A stretch of DNA of 64,000 nt from Sphingomonas naasensis (lineage in GTDB: Bacteria; Pseudomonadota; Alphaproteobacteria; Sphingomonadales; Sphingomonadaceae): assembly GCF_004792695.1 (NCBI RefSeq), contig NZ_SRXU01000001.1:1-64000 (forward strand), in the 5' to 3' direction. The notes under the pieces were generated by a model, which did not search any database, had not been told where the DNA came from, and was given only the letters and a program-made list of their open reading frames with translations. Shown piece by piece: positions 52,203 through 62,066 of the stretch. Every line of letters begins with the position of its first letter. Position 1 is the first letter of the stretch. A program made the position numbers and the translations under genes.

Positions 52203-54386
52203 ATGACCAAGGCAGCAAGAAAGCGGGCCGCAGAGGGCGTTTCGATGACCGATCAACCGGCTGGACCGGACAAGCGTTACTTCAATCGCGAGCTGAGCTG
52301 GCTCGCCTTCAATCGTCGCGTGATGGAGGAGGCGTGCAACCCCGCGCATCCCTTGCTCGAGCGGCTGCGCTTCCTGTCGATCTCGGGATCGAATTTCGAC
52401 GAGTTCTTCATGGTCCGCGTCGCCGGGCTGATGGGGCAGCAGCTCCAGCGCGTCGAGGCGCGCTCGGCCGACGGGCGCACGCCGGGGCAGCAGCTCGCGG
52501 CGATCTCGGCCGAGGCGGAGATCCTTGCCGACAGCCAGCAGAGCGTGTGGCACGACATCCGCACCCAGCTCGCCGAAGTCGGCATCCATGTTCTCGAACC
52601 CGGCGAGATCGAGGACGAGACCGAGCAATGGCTGGAGAATCATTTCCGCGAGCAGATCTTCCCGATCCTGACGCCGCAGGCGCTCGATCCCGCGCATCCT
52701 TTCCCGTTCATCCCCAATCAGGGCTCGAGCGTGATCTTCGACCTCGTCCGGCGATCGGACAGCGAGCCGATCCGCGAGCTGGTGCTGCTGCCGACGACGA
52801 TGCCGCGCTTCGTGCGGCTGCCCGGCGAGCCGGCGCGCTATGTCGCGGTCGAGGTGCTGCTCAAGCGCTTCTCGCATCTGCTCTTCGCCGGCTACGATGT
52901 GCTCGGATCGGCGGCGTTCCGGGTGCTGCGCGACAGCGACATCGAGATCGAGGAAGAGGCCGAAGATCTCGTGATGACCTTCCGCTCGGCGATCAAGCGG
53001 CGCCGACGCGGCCGCGTGATCCGTCTCGAAATGGAAGAAGGCATCGCCTCTGATCTCGAAGCGGTACTCAAGGAGGAACTGGGCGGCTCCGAGGCGCTGC
53101 TCACCGAGACCGGCGGCTTCATCGGCATCGGCGACCTGTCGATGCTGGTCGACGAGGACCGGCCCGACCTCAAATTCACGCCCTATTCGCCGCGCTTCCC
53201 CGAGCGTATCCGCGAATATGGCGGCGATTGCTTCGCGGCGATCCGCGCCAAGGACATCGTCGTCCATCACCCGTACGAGACGTTCGACGTCGTGCTCTCC
53301 TTCCTCGGTCAGGCGGCGAGCGATCCCGACGTCGTCGCGATCAAGCAGACGCTCTACCGCGCCGGCAAGCAGCCCCAGGTGATCAACGCGCTGATCGCTG
53401 CCGCCGAAGCGGGCAAATCGGTCACCGCGGTGGTCGAGCTGAAGGCGCGGTTCGACGAGGAGCAGAACCTGTATTGGGCGACTGCGCTCGAGCGCGCCGG
53501 CGTGCAGGTGGTCTATGGCTTCATCGACTGGAAGACCCATGCCAAGGTCTCGATGGTCGTGCGGCGCGAGGGCAACGCCTATCGCACCTATTGCCACTTC
53601 GGCACGGGCAACTACCACCCGATCACCGCGCGCATCTACACCGATCTGAGCTTCTTCACTGCCGATCCGCGGGTGGGGCGCGATGCCGCGCAGATCTTCA
53701 ACTACGTCACCGGCTATGTCGAACCCCAGTCGCTCGAGGTGCTCAGCATCAGCCCGCGCAACCTGCGCAACCAGCTGGTCGGGCTGATCGACGCCGAGAT
53801 CGACCATGCCCGCGCCGGTAGGCCCGGCGCGATCTGGGCCAAGATGAACTCGGTGGTCGATCCCGCGGTGATCGAGAAGCTCTACGAAGCGAGCAATGCC
53901 GGGGTCGAGATCGATCTGATCATCCGGGGCATCTGCTGCCTGCGGCCGGGCGTGCCGGGCATGTCGGAGAATATCCGGGTCAAGTCGATCGTCGGGCGCT
54001 TCCTCGAGCACAGCCGGATCTGGGCGTTCGGCAACGGCAAGGGCCTACCCGGCGACGGCGCGAAGCTGTTCATCTCGTCGGCGGACTGGATGCCGCGCAA
54101 CTTCGACCGCCGCGTCGAGTTCATGCTACCGATCCTCAACAAGACGGTGCACGACCAGGTGCTCGATCAGGTCATGGTGGCGAACCTGCTCGACAACGAG
54201 CAGAGCTGGCAGCTCCAGCCCGACGGACGCTATGTCCGCACGGGCGCCGAGGCCGAGACCTTCAACCTGCACCGCTATTTCATGACCAATCCGTCGCTGT
54301 CGGGGCGCGGCGCGGCGCTCGAGAAGCGCAAGCCGGTCCCCAAATTGTCGCTCAAGCGGCGGCGCGCGCCGAAAAAGGAAAGCTGA
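52203..54386 (+). CDS. ppk1: Polyphosphate kinase 1
   Basis: 727 residues. RYFNRELSWLAFNRRVMEEA (N domain) and FLSISGSNFDEFFMVRVAGL (head domain) are PPK1 signatures. IKQTLYRAGKQPQVINALI and YRTYCHFGTGNYHPITARIYTDLSFFT contain the phosphorylated histidine region (about residue 465), and LFISSADWMPRNFDRRVE the second catalytic His domain. It makes polyphosphate from ATP reversibly. The start could be ATG 52203 or 52245 (MTDQPAG); the latter trims a basic leader. Followed 4 bp later by ppx. Confidence 0.96.
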   Translation: MTKAARKRAAEGVSMTDQPAGPDKRYFNRELSWLAFNRRVMEEACNPAHPLLERLRFLSISGSNFDEFFMVRVAGLMGQQLQRVEARSADGRTPGQQLAAISAEAEILADSQQSVWHDIRTQLAEVGIHVLEPGEIEDETEQWLENHFREQIFPILTPQALDPAHPFPFIPNQGSSVIFDLVRRSDSEPIRELVLLPTTMPRFVRLPGEPARYVAVEVLLKRFSHLLFAGYDVLGSAAFRVLRDSDIEIEEEAEDLVMTFRSAIKRRRRGRVIRLEMEEGIASDLEAVLKEELGGSEALLTETGGFIGIGDLSMLVDEDRPDLKFTPYSPRFPERIREYGGDCFAAIRAKDIVVHHPYETFDVVLSFLGQAASDPDVVAIKQTLYRAGKQPQVINALIAAAEAGKSVTAVVELKARFDEEQNLYWATALERAGVQVVYGFIDWKTHAKVSMVVRREGNAYRTYCHFGTGNYHPITARIYTDLSFFTADPRVGRDAAQIFNYVTGYVEPQSLEVLSISPRNLRNQLVGLIDAEIDHARAGRPGAIWAKMNSVVDPAVIEKLYEASNAGVEIDLIIRGICCLRPGVPGMSENIRVKSIVGRFLEHSRIWAFGNGKGLPGDGAKLFISSADWMPRNFDRRVEFMLPILNKTVHDQVLDQVMVANLLDNEQSWQLQPDGRYVRTGAEAETFNLHRYFMTNPSLSGRGAALEKRKPVPKLSLKRRRAPKKES

Positions 54387-54390
54387 CGGC

Positions 54391-55884
54391 ATGGCCACGC
54401 TCCTCCGCAAGCCGGAGCACGGGACGACGCCGGCCAAGGCGCGGACCGCGATCATCGACATCGGCTCGAATTCGGTGCGCCTCGTCGTCTACGAAGGCGC
54501 GGCGCGGCTCCCCGCGGTGCTGTTCAACGAGAAGGTAATGGCCGGGCTCGGCCGCTCGCTGAGCGAGACCGGCGCGATCGACAAGGCCGGGCTCAGCCGC
54601 GCGCGCGGGGCGCTGGCGCGTTTCGCCGCGCTGGCGCGCGAGATGCAGGTGCGCGAACTGCGCACCGTGGCGACCGCGGCGGTGCGCGACGCGTCGAACG
54701 GCGGCGAGCTGATCCGCGCCGCCGAGGCGCTCGGGCTCGAAGTCGAATTGCTCTCAGGCGTCGAGGAGGCGACCGCATCGGGCATGGGGGTGCTCTCGGG
54801 CGTCCCCGATGCCGATGGCGTGGTCGGCGATCTCGGCGGCGGCAGCCTCGAGCTGGTCCGCGTCGTCGCCGGGACGGTGACCGACCGCGTGTCGTTCCCG
54901 CTCGGCGTGCTGCGGCTCGGCGTGATCCGCGCCGAAGGCAAGGGGGCGCTCGACCGGCGCGTCGCCAAGCTGCTCACCGAAGCGGGTTGGGCAGGGCGCG
55001 GCAAGGGACTGCCCTTCTATCTGGTGGGAGGGTCGTGGCGCGCGCTGGCGCGGCTCGACATGCACCAGACCGGCTATCCGCTGCCCGTGGTCCATCAATA
55101 TCCGATCGGGCTGACCCGCGTCGGCGAGCTGCAGCGCGTGCTCGCCGAGATCCCGAGGAACGAGCTCAAGGCGATCCCCGACATTTCGAGCGCGCGCATT
55201 CCGACACTGCCCGACGCGACCGCGTTGCTGCTCAGTGTGCTCAGGCATCTCGGCAGCAGCGGCAGCCTGGTCTCGGCCTATGGGCTGCGCGAGGGGCTGC
55301 TCTATCAGCGGCTCACCCCGGCCCAGCGGCGCGAGGATCCGCTGATCGCCGCCGCGCGCGACGAAGGCGAGCGCTCGGGGCGCTTCCCCGAGCATGGCGA
55401 CGTCATCGACGCGTGGATCGCGCCGCTGTTCGACGACGGGCCGGAGATCGCGCGGTTGCGCCACGCGGCGTGCCTGCTCGCCGATGTCGGCTGGCGCGCC
55501 AATCCCGAATTCCGCGCCGAGCGCGGGATGGAGATCGCGCTGCACGGCAATTGGGTGGCGATCGATTCGGCGGGGCGCGCGGTGCTGGCGCAGGCGCTCT
55601 ACACTGCGCTGGGCGGCGGGCTGGGCTGCCCCGATCCGCTCGCACGGCTCGCCGATCCGGCGGCGCTCGAACAGGCGCGGCGCTGGGGGCTGGCGATCCG
55701 GCTCGGCCAGCGGCTCAGCGGCGGCGTCGCGGCACCGTTGCGGCGCTCTCATGTCGCGCTCGAGGACGGCACGCTGGCGCTGTCGCTCGAAGCGCGGGAC
55801 GAGGCGCTCTACGGCGAGGCAGTCGAGAAGCGCCACAAGGCGCTCGCCGCCGCATTCGGCCGGGAGCCGGTGCTCGAGGTTTAA
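54391..55884 (+). CDS. ppx: Exopolyphosphatase (Ppx/GppA family)
   Basis: 497 residues. The actin-like ASKHA phosphatase domain shows TAIIDIGSNSVRLVVY (phosphate 1), RTVATAAVRDASNG, LLSGVEEATASGMGVLS and VVGDLGGGSLELV (phosphate 2). A C-terminal HD-like helical domain (DVIDAWIAPLF, ACLLADVGWRANPEF) follows. It removes terminal phosphates from polyphosphate and may also hydrolyse pppGpp. Immediately downstream of ppk1, so synthesis and degradation of polyphosphate are co-transcribed. Confidence 0.94.
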   Translation: MATLLRKPEHGTTPAKARTAIIDIGSNSVRLVVYEGAARLPAVLFNEKVMAGLGRSLSETGAIDKAGLSRARGALARFAALAREMQVRELRTVATAAVRDASNGGELIRAAEALGLEVELLSGVEEATASGMGVLSGVPDADGVVGDLGGGSLELVRVVAGTVTDRVSFPLGVLRLGVIRAEGKGALDRRVAKLLTEAGWAGRGKGLPFYLVGGSWRALARLDMHQTGYPLPVVHQYPIGLTRVGELQRVLAEIPRNELKAIPDISSARIPTLPDATALLLSVLRHLGSSGSLVSAYGLREGLLYQRLTPAQRREDPLIAAARDEGERSGRFPEHGDVIDAWIAPLFDDGPEIARLRHAACLLADVGWRANPEFRAERGMEIALHGNWVAIDSAGRAVLAQALYTALGGGLGCPDPLARLADPAALEQARRWGLAIRLGQRLSGGVAAPLRRSHVALEDGTLALSLEARDEALYGEAVEKRHKALAAAFGREPVLEV

Positions 55885-55906
55885 GCCGCGGTCCGCGGCG
55901 TGACCC

Positions 55907-55930
55907 CCCTCCCCGCAAGCGAGGGGAGGG
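55907..55930. terminator. Bidirectional terminator-like hairpin between ppx and the I78 inhibitor
   Basis: CCCTCCCC (55907-55914), loop GCAAGCGA, GGGGAGGG (55923-55930): a perfect 8-bp stem between convergent genes, flanked by TGACCC/GGGTCA that can lengthen it. No T run. Confidence 0.6.
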
Positions 55931-55935
55931 TCAGC

Positions 55936-56226
55936 TCACCCGCAAAAGGCGCGAACGATCTTGCCCTGCGCGTCGAGCTCGAAGTTCAGACGGTCCTCGC
56001 GGAAATCCATCGTCACCGCCATGCCCGGCGAAATCCAGCGCGCCGAGGTCGAACCCGACAGGCGCAGCGCCTCCTTCTCGAGCGCGTCGCTGCGGGTCTT
56101 GCCGGTGAAGCCGCCGAGCCCATCGGCGACGCACTTGCCCGGCGGGGGCGGCGTCGGCTCGGGCGCGGGATTCTGTTGGCACGCGCCGGTGGCGAGCAGG
56201 GCAAGCGGCAAAACGAGGCGGATCAT
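55936..56226 (-). CDS. I78-family peptidase inhibitor lipoprotein
   Basis: 96 residues. The lipobox LLATGAC places a lipidated cysteine at position 16. After a Pro-rich linker come KCVADGLGGFTGKTRSD and RWISPGMAVTMDFREDRLNF ending IVRAFCG, the complete I78 (elastase-inhibitor type) pattern with its two cysteines. It should protect the envelope from serine proteases. The ATG side overlaps the rnd stop by 4 bp, so it is the last gene after rnd. Confidence 0.85.
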   Translation of the reverse strand: MIRLVLPLALLATGACQQNPAPEPTPPPPGKCVADGLGGFTGKTRSDALEKEALRLSGSTSARWISPGMAVTMDFREDRLNFELDAQGKIVRAFCG

Positions 56227-57398
56227 GACGACGGCTCCTCGGTACGGGTCATCTTGAGCTTACCATTGCGCACGGTGAATCCCAACTGACCCTCGACCAG
56301 CTCGAGCGCGTCGCGGCCGAATTGCTCGAATCGCCAGCCCTCGAGGATCGGCAGATCCTTGCGCACGCCGGCGGCGAGCGCCTCGAGATCGTCCGAGCGC
56401 GCGAGCAGCCGCGCGGCGACGTTGATCTCCTTGGCGCGGATCTTGAGCAGCAGCTTGAGCAGATCGGCGACGAGCGCGCCGTCCTTGCCGAGCGCGGGCT
56501 TGCGATCGTCGCGCGGCGGCAGCTCGGCCGACGACATCGCCGTCGCGCCGTCGAGCGCAGCCATCAGCCGCCCGCCGATATCGTTGCCGCCCCAGGCGGG
56601 GGAGAGGCCGCGGACCTTGGCGAGATCGCCCTGCTTGCGCGGCGGATTGCCGGCGAGATCGGCGAGCGTCTCGTCCTTGATGATGCGGCCGCGCGGCAGG
56701 TCCTTGCCCTGCGCCTCGAGCTCGCGCCAGCGGGCCAGCGCCTTGAGGCGGCCGAGCACCTCGGGCTTGCGGCTGGAGACGCGGACGCGCTGCCACGCCT
56801 GATCGGGGTCGTTGCGGTAGTTCTCGGGATCGGCGAGCCGCTCCATCTCCTGATCCAGCCACGCGCCGCGGCCGGTCTTGCGCAGCTTCTCGAGCATCCG
56901 CGGGAAGATCTCGGAGAGATAGGTGACGTCGCAGATCGCATAGTCGATCTGGCGCTTGTCGAGCGGCCGGCGGCTCCAGTCGGTGAAGCGCGCGCCCTTG
57001 TCGACGGTGATGCCGAGATAGGTGTCGACGAGGTTCGAATAGCCGATCTGCTCGCCCTGGCCGAGCGCCATCGCCGCGACCTGGGTGTCGAACAGCGGGT
57101 GCGGGGTCTTGCCGGTGAGGTTGTAGACGATCTCGATATCCTGCCCGCCGGCGTGGAAGACCTTCAGGACGTCCTCGTTGGCGACGAGCAGATCGAGCAG
57201 CGGCTGCATGTCGATTCCGCCCATCGGATCGATCGCCGCCGCCTCCTCGTCATCGGCGATCTGGATGAGGCAGAGCTCGGGCCAATAGCTGTTTTCCCGC
57301 ATGAACTCGGTGTCCACGCAGATATAGGGTTTGTTGGCGAACCGGGCGCAGAGATTGGCGAGGGCGGCGCTGTCTTCGATCAGACCATGGATATGCAT
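56223..57398 (-). CDS. rnd: Ribonuclease D
   Basis: 391 residues. The DEDD 3'-5' exonuclease domain has [16 protein letters not shown] (D29, E31), [14 protein letters not shown], and [15 protein letters not shown] near residue 155. Two HRDC-type domains follow ([24 protein letters not shown] and the C-terminal [23 protein letters not shown]). It trims the 3' ends of tRNA precursors. The start at 57398 (MHIHGLI) gives the usual length; the gap to aspS contains a REPIN. Confidence 0.94.
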   Translation of the reverse strand: MHIHGLIEDSAALANLCARFANKPYICVDTEFMRENSYWPELCLIQIADDEEAAAIDPMGGIDMQPLLDLLVANEDVLKVFHAGGQDIEIVYNLTGKTPHPLFDTQVAAMALGQGEQIGYSNLVDTYLGITVDKGARFTDWSRRPLDKRQIDYAICDVTYLSEIFPRMLEKLRKTGRGAWLDQEMERLADPENYRNDPDQAWQRVRVSSRKPEVLGRLKALARWRELEAQGKDLPRGRIIKDETLADLAGNPPRKQGDLAKVRGLSPAWGGNDIGGRLMAALDGATAMSSAELPPRDDRKPALGKDGALVADLLKLLLKIRAKEINVAARLLARSDDLEALAAGVRKDLPILEGWRFEQFGRDALELVEGQLGFTVRNGKLKMTRTEEPSS

Positions 57399-57470
57399 CG
57401 GGGGCCCATATACTGGTCTTCGGGTTGACAAAAGAGTGTGTGGGGGGAAAGCGCACGCCCACATATCACC

Positions 57471-57550
57471 GTCATCCCGGCGAAAGCGGGGATCTCGCGC
57501 GGCAAGCGGCGAACTCCCTCGACGGAGATCCCGGCTTTCGCCGGGATGAC
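57471..57550. repeat. REPIN (GTCATCCCGGCGAAAG... doublet), 80 bp
   Basis: The left arm GTCATCCCGGCGAAAGC starts at 57471 and the right arm GCTTTCGCCGGGATGAC ends at 57550. The two 26-nt arms are inverted copies with one mismatch, around a ~28-bp centre. Located in the 5' region of aspS; same family as 6745-6770. Confidence 0.9.
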
Positions 57551-57568
57551 GACCTAGAGAAGAGAACC

Positions 57569-59407
57569 ATGCACGCCTATCGCACGCACAACTGCGCCCA
57601 GCTCCGCGCCGCCGATGTCGGCCAGGAAGTCCGCCTCTCGGGCTGGGTGCACCGCAAGCGCGACCATGGCGACCTCGTCTTCATCGACCTGCGCGACCAT
57701 TATGGCATCACCCAGATCGTCACCGAGGTCGACGGCCCGGCCTTTCAGGTGATCGAGTCGCTGCGCAGCGAATCGGTCGTGACGATGACCGGCAAGGTCG
57801 TCGCCCGTGCGCCCGAGGCGGTGAACCCGAACCTGCCGACCGGCGAGGTCGAGCTGCGCGTGGCCAGCGCGACGATCCAGAGCCAGGCGCAGGAGCTGCC
57901 GCTGCCGGTGTTCGGCGACCAAGAATATCCCGAGGATATCCGCCTGCGCTATCGCTTCCTCGATCTGCGCCGCGAGCGGCTGCACAAGAACATCCTGCTG
58001 CGCAGCCATGTCATCGCGTCGCTGCGCCGCCGGATGATCGATCAGGGCTTCACCGAGTTCCAGACCCCGATCCTCACTGCGTCGAGCCCCGAGGGCGCGC
58101 GCGACTATCTGGTGCCCAGCCGCGTCCATCCCGGCAAGTTCTATGCGCTTCCGCAGGCGCCGCAGATGTTCAAGCAGCTGCTGATGGTCGCGGGCTTCGA
58201 TCGTTATTTCCAGATCGCGCCGTGTTTCCGCGACGAGGATGCTCGCGCCGATCGCTCGCCCGGCGAGTTCTACCAGCTCGATTTCGAGATGAGCTACGTC
58301 ACCCAGGACGATGTCTTCGCCGCGATCGAGCCGGTGCTGCACGGGGTGTTCGAAGAATTCGCCGATTGGGAGGGCAAGGGCCGCAGCGTCTCGTCGCTGC
58401 CGTTCCAGCGCATCCCGTACCGCGAATCGATGCTGAAATACGGCAACGACAAGCCCGATCTGCGCAACCCGCTGCTGATCACCGACGTCTCGGACTTCTT
58501 CAAGGGCTCGGGCTTCGGCCGCTTCGCCTCGATCGTCGAGGGCGGCGATGTCGTCCGCGCGATCCCGGCACCGGGCACGCACGAGAAGAGCCGCAAGTTC
58601 TTCGACGACATGAACAGCTGGGCCCAGTCCGAAGGCTTCCCCGGCCTCGGTTATGCCACGCAGAAGGACGGCGTGTTCGGCGGCCCGATCGCCAACAACC
58701 ACGGCCAGGAAGGCATGAAGGCGATCGCCGAGGCGATGGGCCTCGGCCCGAACGACGGCATCTTCTTCGCCGCCGGCAAGGAAGCCCAGGCCGCCAAGCT
58801 CGCAGGGCTCGCGCGGACGCGCGCCGCTGAGCAGCTCGACCTGATCGACAAGAAGCGCTTCGAATTCTGCTGGATCGTCGACTTCCCGATGTTCGAGGCC
58901 GACGAGGACACCGGCAAGATCGACTTCAGCCACAATCCCTTCTCGATGCCGCAGGGTGAGCTCGAGGCGCTGGAGACCAGGGACCCGCTCGATATCCTCG
59001 CCTATCAGTACGACATCGTCTGCAACGGTGTGGAGCTGAGCTCGGGCGCGATCCGGAACCACCGCCCGGAGATCATGTACAAGGCGTTCGAGATCGCCGG
59101 CTACACGCAGGACGACGTCGACACCAACTTCGCGGGCATGATCAACGCCTTCAAGTTCGGCGCGCCGCCGCACGGCGGCTCGGCCCCGGGCGTCGACCGC
59201 ATCGTGATGCTGCTCGCCGACGAGCCCAACATCCGCGAGGTGATCGTCTTCCCGATGACGCAGAAGGCCGAGGATCTGATGATGCAGGCGCCGTCGTTCG
59301 TCAGCGAGAAGCAGCTCAAGGAGCTCAACATCCGCATCGCCCCGCAAGTCGTCGCCGATCTCAAGGCGAAGAGCGTCGACGGCGTGGTCGATCCCGCCGC
59401 GGGCTGA
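57569..59407 (+). CDS. aspS: Aspartyl-tRNA synthetase
   Basis: 612 residues of class II synthetase, bacterial type with the GAD insertion. The OB-fold anticodon domain includes [21 protein letters not shown]. Motif 2 is [21 protein letters not shown] and motif 3 is [21 protein letters not shown], near the C-terminus. It charges tRNA-Asp (and possibly tRNA-Asn if the organism uses the indirect pathway; not decidable here). The start at 57569 follows AGAAGAGAACC; the in-frame extension upstream runs through the REPIN and is rejected. Confidence 0.97.
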   Translation: MHAYRTHNCAQLRAADVGQEVRLSGWVHRKRDHGDLVFIDLRDHYGITQIVTEVDGPAFQVIESLRSESVVTMTGKVVARAPEAVNPNLPTGEVELRVASATIQSQAQELPLPVFGDQEYPEDIRLRYRFLDLRRERLHKNILLRSHVIASLRRRMIDQGFTEFQTPILTASSPEGARDYLVPSRVHPGKFYALPQAPQMFKQLLMVAGFDRYFQIAPCFRDEDARADRSPGEFYQLDFEMSYVTQDDVFAAIEPVLHGVFEEFADWEGKGRSVSSLPFQRIPYRESMLKYGNDKPDLRNPLLITDVSDFFKGSGFGRFASIVEGGDVVRAIPAPGTHEKSRKFFDDMNSWAQSEGFPGLGYATQKDGVFGGPIANNHGQEGMKAIAEAMGLGPNDGIFFAAGKEAQAAKLAGLARTRAAEQLDLIDKKRFEFCWIVDFPMFEADEDTGKIDFSHNPFSMPQGELEALETRDPLDILAYQYDIVCNGVELSSGAIRNHRPEIMYKAFEIAGYTQDDVDTNFAGMINAFKFGAPPHGGSAPGVDRIVMLLADEPNIREVIVFPMTQKAEDLMMQAPSFVSEKQLKELNIRIAPQVVADLKAKSVDGVVDPAAG

Positions 59408-59415
59408 TCGAAGCG

Positions 59416-59434
59416 CCCGCCCTGCGATGGCGGG
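59416..59434 (+). terminator. Short GC hairpin after aspS
   Basis: CCCGCC-CTGCGAT-GGCGGG begins 8 nt after the stop. A 6-bp stem without T run; weak candidate terminator. Confidence 0.35.
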
Positions 59435-59508
59435 GCGGGGGAACTCCCTATGGCGTTCGCGGGCGAAGGCGCTAGCCTTGGCGCTCGTCGAGCGGCGGGA
59501 GTGGTCCG

Positions 59509-60525
59509 ATGCGCGTCGCGGTGTTCAACACCAAGGGCTATGACCGGCGCTTCCTGGAGGCGGCGAACCGGGGCTTCGCGCATGATCTGCGTTTCCTCGA
59601 GCCCCGGCTCGAACCCGCCACCGTGCCGCTCGCGGCGGGGCATCAGGCGGTGTGCGTCTTCGTCAACGACGTGCTCGACCGCGAAGTGCTCGAAGCGCTC
59701 GCGCGCGGCGGGACGCGGCTGGTCGCGCTGCGCTGCGCGGGGTTCAACAATGTCGATCTCGACGCCGCCGCGCGGCTCGGCATCGATGTGGTGCGGGTGC
59801 CGGCCTATTCGCCGCACGCCGTCGCCGAGTTCACCATCGCGTTGATGCTCGCGGTCGATCGCAAGATCCCCAAGGCGTGGGCGCGGGTGCGCGAGAATAA
59901 TTTCGCGCTCGACGGGCTGATCGGGCGCAACCTCCATGGCCGCACCGTCGGCGTGGTCGGCACCGGCAAGATCGGCGCGCTCGTCGCGCGCAGCCTCAGG
60001 CTGGGCTTCGACTGCACGGTGCTGGCGAGCGATCTCGCCGCCGATCCCGCGCTGGAGGCGATCGGCGTGCGCTATGTCGACCGCGCGGCGCTGCTGCGCG
60101 ACGCGGATATCGTCACGCTGCATTGCCCGCTCACCCCCGAGACGCACCATCTGATCGATGCCCGCGCGATCGGCGCGGCACGCGACGGGCTGATGATCGT
60201 CAACACCAGCCGCGGCGCGCTGATCGACACCGGCGCGCTGATCGGCGGGCTCAAATGCCGCAAGATCGGCGCAGTCGCGCTCGACGTCTATGAGCAGGAA
60301 GCCGATCTGTTCTTTGAGGATCTGTCGAACGAGATCATCTCCGACGACCTGTTCCAGCGGCTGCTGACCTTTCCCAATGTGCTGATCACCGGACACCAGG
60401 CCTTCCTCACCGAGGAAGCGCTCGCGGCGATCGCCGAGACGACGCTGCAGAGCGTCGCCGATGCCGAGGCGGGGCGCCCGCTCGTCAATCGCGTCGATAC
60501 CGGGCGGATCGCGTCTCCGTCGTGA
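59509..60525 (+). CDS. D-2-hydroxyacid dehydrogenase (fermentative D-lactate dehydrogenase-like)
   Basis: 338 residues. The NAD-binding GTGKIG is at 151-156. The catalytic Arg lies in IVNTSRGALIDT, Glu in VALDVYEQEADLFF and His in LITGHQAFLTEEAL. The N-terminal MRVAVFNTKGYDRRFL and the YEQEADLFFEDLSNE stretch match LdhA-type enzymes that interconvert pyruvate and D-lactate. Stands alone between aspS and a serine hydrolase. Confidence 0.9.
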   Translation: MRVAVFNTKGYDRRFLEAANRGFAHDLRFLEPRLEPATVPLAAGHQAVCVFVNDVLDREVLEALARGGTRLVALRCAGFNNVDLDAAARLGIDVVRVPAYSPHAVAEFTIALMLAVDRKIPKAWARVRENNFALDGLIGRNLHGRTVGVVGTGKIGALVARSLRLGFDCTVLASDLAADPALEAIGVRYVDRAALLRDADIVTLHCPLTPETHHLIDARAIGAARDGLMIVNTSRGALIDTGALIGGLKCRKIGAVALDVYEQEADLFFEDLSNEIISDDLFQRLLTFPNVLITGHQAFLTEEALAAIAETTLQSVADAEAGRPLVNRVDTGRIASPS

Positions 60526-60617
60526 GAAGGGCGGCTTTCGTCGCATAGCGTTGCTGCGCCGCCAGGCGCCCGCCTAGCCGCACCGCCGGCGCGCCTGCTT
60601 ACATTCGGGAGGGATTC

Positions 60618-61988
60618 ATGCGCGTGATACTCGTGGCGGCGCTCGCTCTGGCTGCCGCCGCACCGGCGCGCGCCGACGCGATCGACGACTATGTCCGGCA
60701 CCAGATGGCGGTGAGCCATATTCCGGGCGTGGCGATCGCGGTCGTGCGCCGGGGCAGGATCGAGACGGTGCGCGGCTACGGCCTCGCCAATCTCGAATGG
60801 AACGCGCCGGTCGGCCCCGACACGCGCTTCCAGACCGCGTCGGCGACCAAGATCTTCACCGGGCTCGCGCTGATGCGGCTGGTCGAGGCGGCCAAGCTCC
60901 GCCTCGATGCGACGCTCGATCAGTTCTTCCCCGACGCACCGCCATCATGGCGCGAGATCACTGTGCTCCAGCTCGCCAGCCACAGCTCGGGGCTGTCGGA
61001 CCAGCTGGGTGAGCATGACGACAACGTCGCGGCGACGGTCGTCGCAGCGATGAAGGCGCCGCTCGCCTATCCGCCGGGAACCGAGACGCGCTACGGCTTC
61101 ACCGACTTCGTCGTGCTGCGCGCGGTGATGGAGAAGGTGACCGGCAAGGACATCGCGGCGATCTTCCGCGACGAGATTTGCGCGCCGCTCGGCCTCAGGG
61201 ACACCGGCTTCGCCTTCGAGCGCCAATATGGCCCGTTCCGCTCGGCGCTGCCGCTGGCCAACCGCGCGAGCATCCATGCGTGGAAGGATGGCGAGCAGCG
61301 CGTCAGCAGCTTCCTCTATGGCGAGACGGGCTATTCGGCGGGCGGGCTCTATTCCTCGGCGCGCGACTTTGCCGCGCTGTTCGCGGCGCTCGATCGCGGC
61401 GAGCTGCTCGAGCCCGGGAGCCTCAGGCTGCTCCAGACTCCGCCGCTGCTCAAGAGCGGCAAGCCCGCCGGGTTCGCCGTCGGGTGGTCGGCGGGCAGCT
61501 ATCATGGCGTCAAGACGGTCGGGCACAGCGGCGGGCCGGCGCTGGCCGACATCCTTCACGCGGACAGCGAGGGGCTGACAGTGATCGCGCTGACCAACCA
61601 GCAGCGTTTCTATCCGTTGCTCGCGCAGGGCGTGGCCGATTTCTATCTGCCGCCGGCACCCGCGCCAAAGGCGATGGCCGATCGCATGCCCGCGCTCACC
61701 GGGCAGATGCGTTCCGCGCTCGCCGAGGCGGCGGCGGGCAAGCTCGATCGCACACGCTATGCCGCCGCGGCGATGGATGGTCTGGTGCCGTTCCTCGAGG
61801 ATTTCGGTCAGGCGCTGCTCGTCGCCGTCGGGCCGGTGCAGCGCGTGGCGCTGATCGAGGATCGCGCCGACAAGGGCGGGCGGGCGCGGCGCTATGCCAT
61901 CGATTTCGAGCGCAAGCGCATGTTCTGGCTCTTCGCCACCGATGCCGCGGGCAAGATCGCCGACCTGCATCCGGTGGGTGAGGACTAG
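60618..61988 (+). CDS. Serine hydrolase, class C beta-lactamase/PBP-like family
   Basis: 456 residues with a signal peptide (ALALAAAAPARAD). S-x-x-K is at S75-A-T-K78 (FQTASATKIFTGLAL). The usual Y-x-N motif is replaced by Y-G-F (TETRYGFTDFVVL). The third motif is HSGG (VGHSGGPALAD) near residue 300 rather than KTG. These features fit the broad esterase/D-aminopeptidase-like branch rather than a true AmpC. GGGAGGG precedes the ATG. Periplasmic; substrate unknown. Confidence 0.87.
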   Translation: MRVILVAALALAAAAPARADAIDDYVRHQMAVSHIPGVAIAVVRRGRIETVRGYGLANLEWNAPVGPDTRFQTASATKIFTGLALMRLVEAAKLRLDATLDQFFPDAPPSWREITVLQLASHSSGLSDQLGEHDDNVAATVVAAMKAPLAYPPGTETRYGFTDFVVLRAVMEKVTGKDIAAIFRDEICAPLGLRDTGFAFERQYGPFRSALPLANRASIHAWKDGEQRVSSFLYGETGYSAGGLYSSARDFAALFAALDRGELLEPGSLRLLQTPPLLKSGKPAGFAVGWSAGSYHGVKTVGHSGGPALADILHADSEGLTVIALTNQQRFYPLLAQGVADFYLPPAPAPKAMADRMPALTGQMRSALAEAAAGKLDRTRYAAAAMDGLVPFLEDFGQALLVAVGPVQRVALIEDRADKGGRARRYAIDFERKRMFWLFATDAAGKIADLHPVGED

Positions 61989-62066
61989 CGCCAATTTCGC
62001 AAGGCGCGACATGGCTTTTCGAAGGTCGCGGCCAGAAGCTCGGAGGGTCCTTATCCGGAGTCTCCC

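Noticed and set aside
52173-54011. Long minus-strand open frame opposite ppk1
   Set aside because: The sense frame is an unmistakable PPK1; the antisense protein has no recognisable motif.
57425-57430. Perfect TTGACA as an aspS promoter -35
   Set aside because: No -10 at 16-18 bp spacing (site reads AAAGCG), and a REPIN lies between it and the gene.
60618-61988. Class C beta-lactamase (antibiotic resistance) call
   Set aside because: Lacks Y-x-N and KTG motifs; HSGG and Y-G-F fit the broader serine-hydrolase family, so a resistance claim is not supported.
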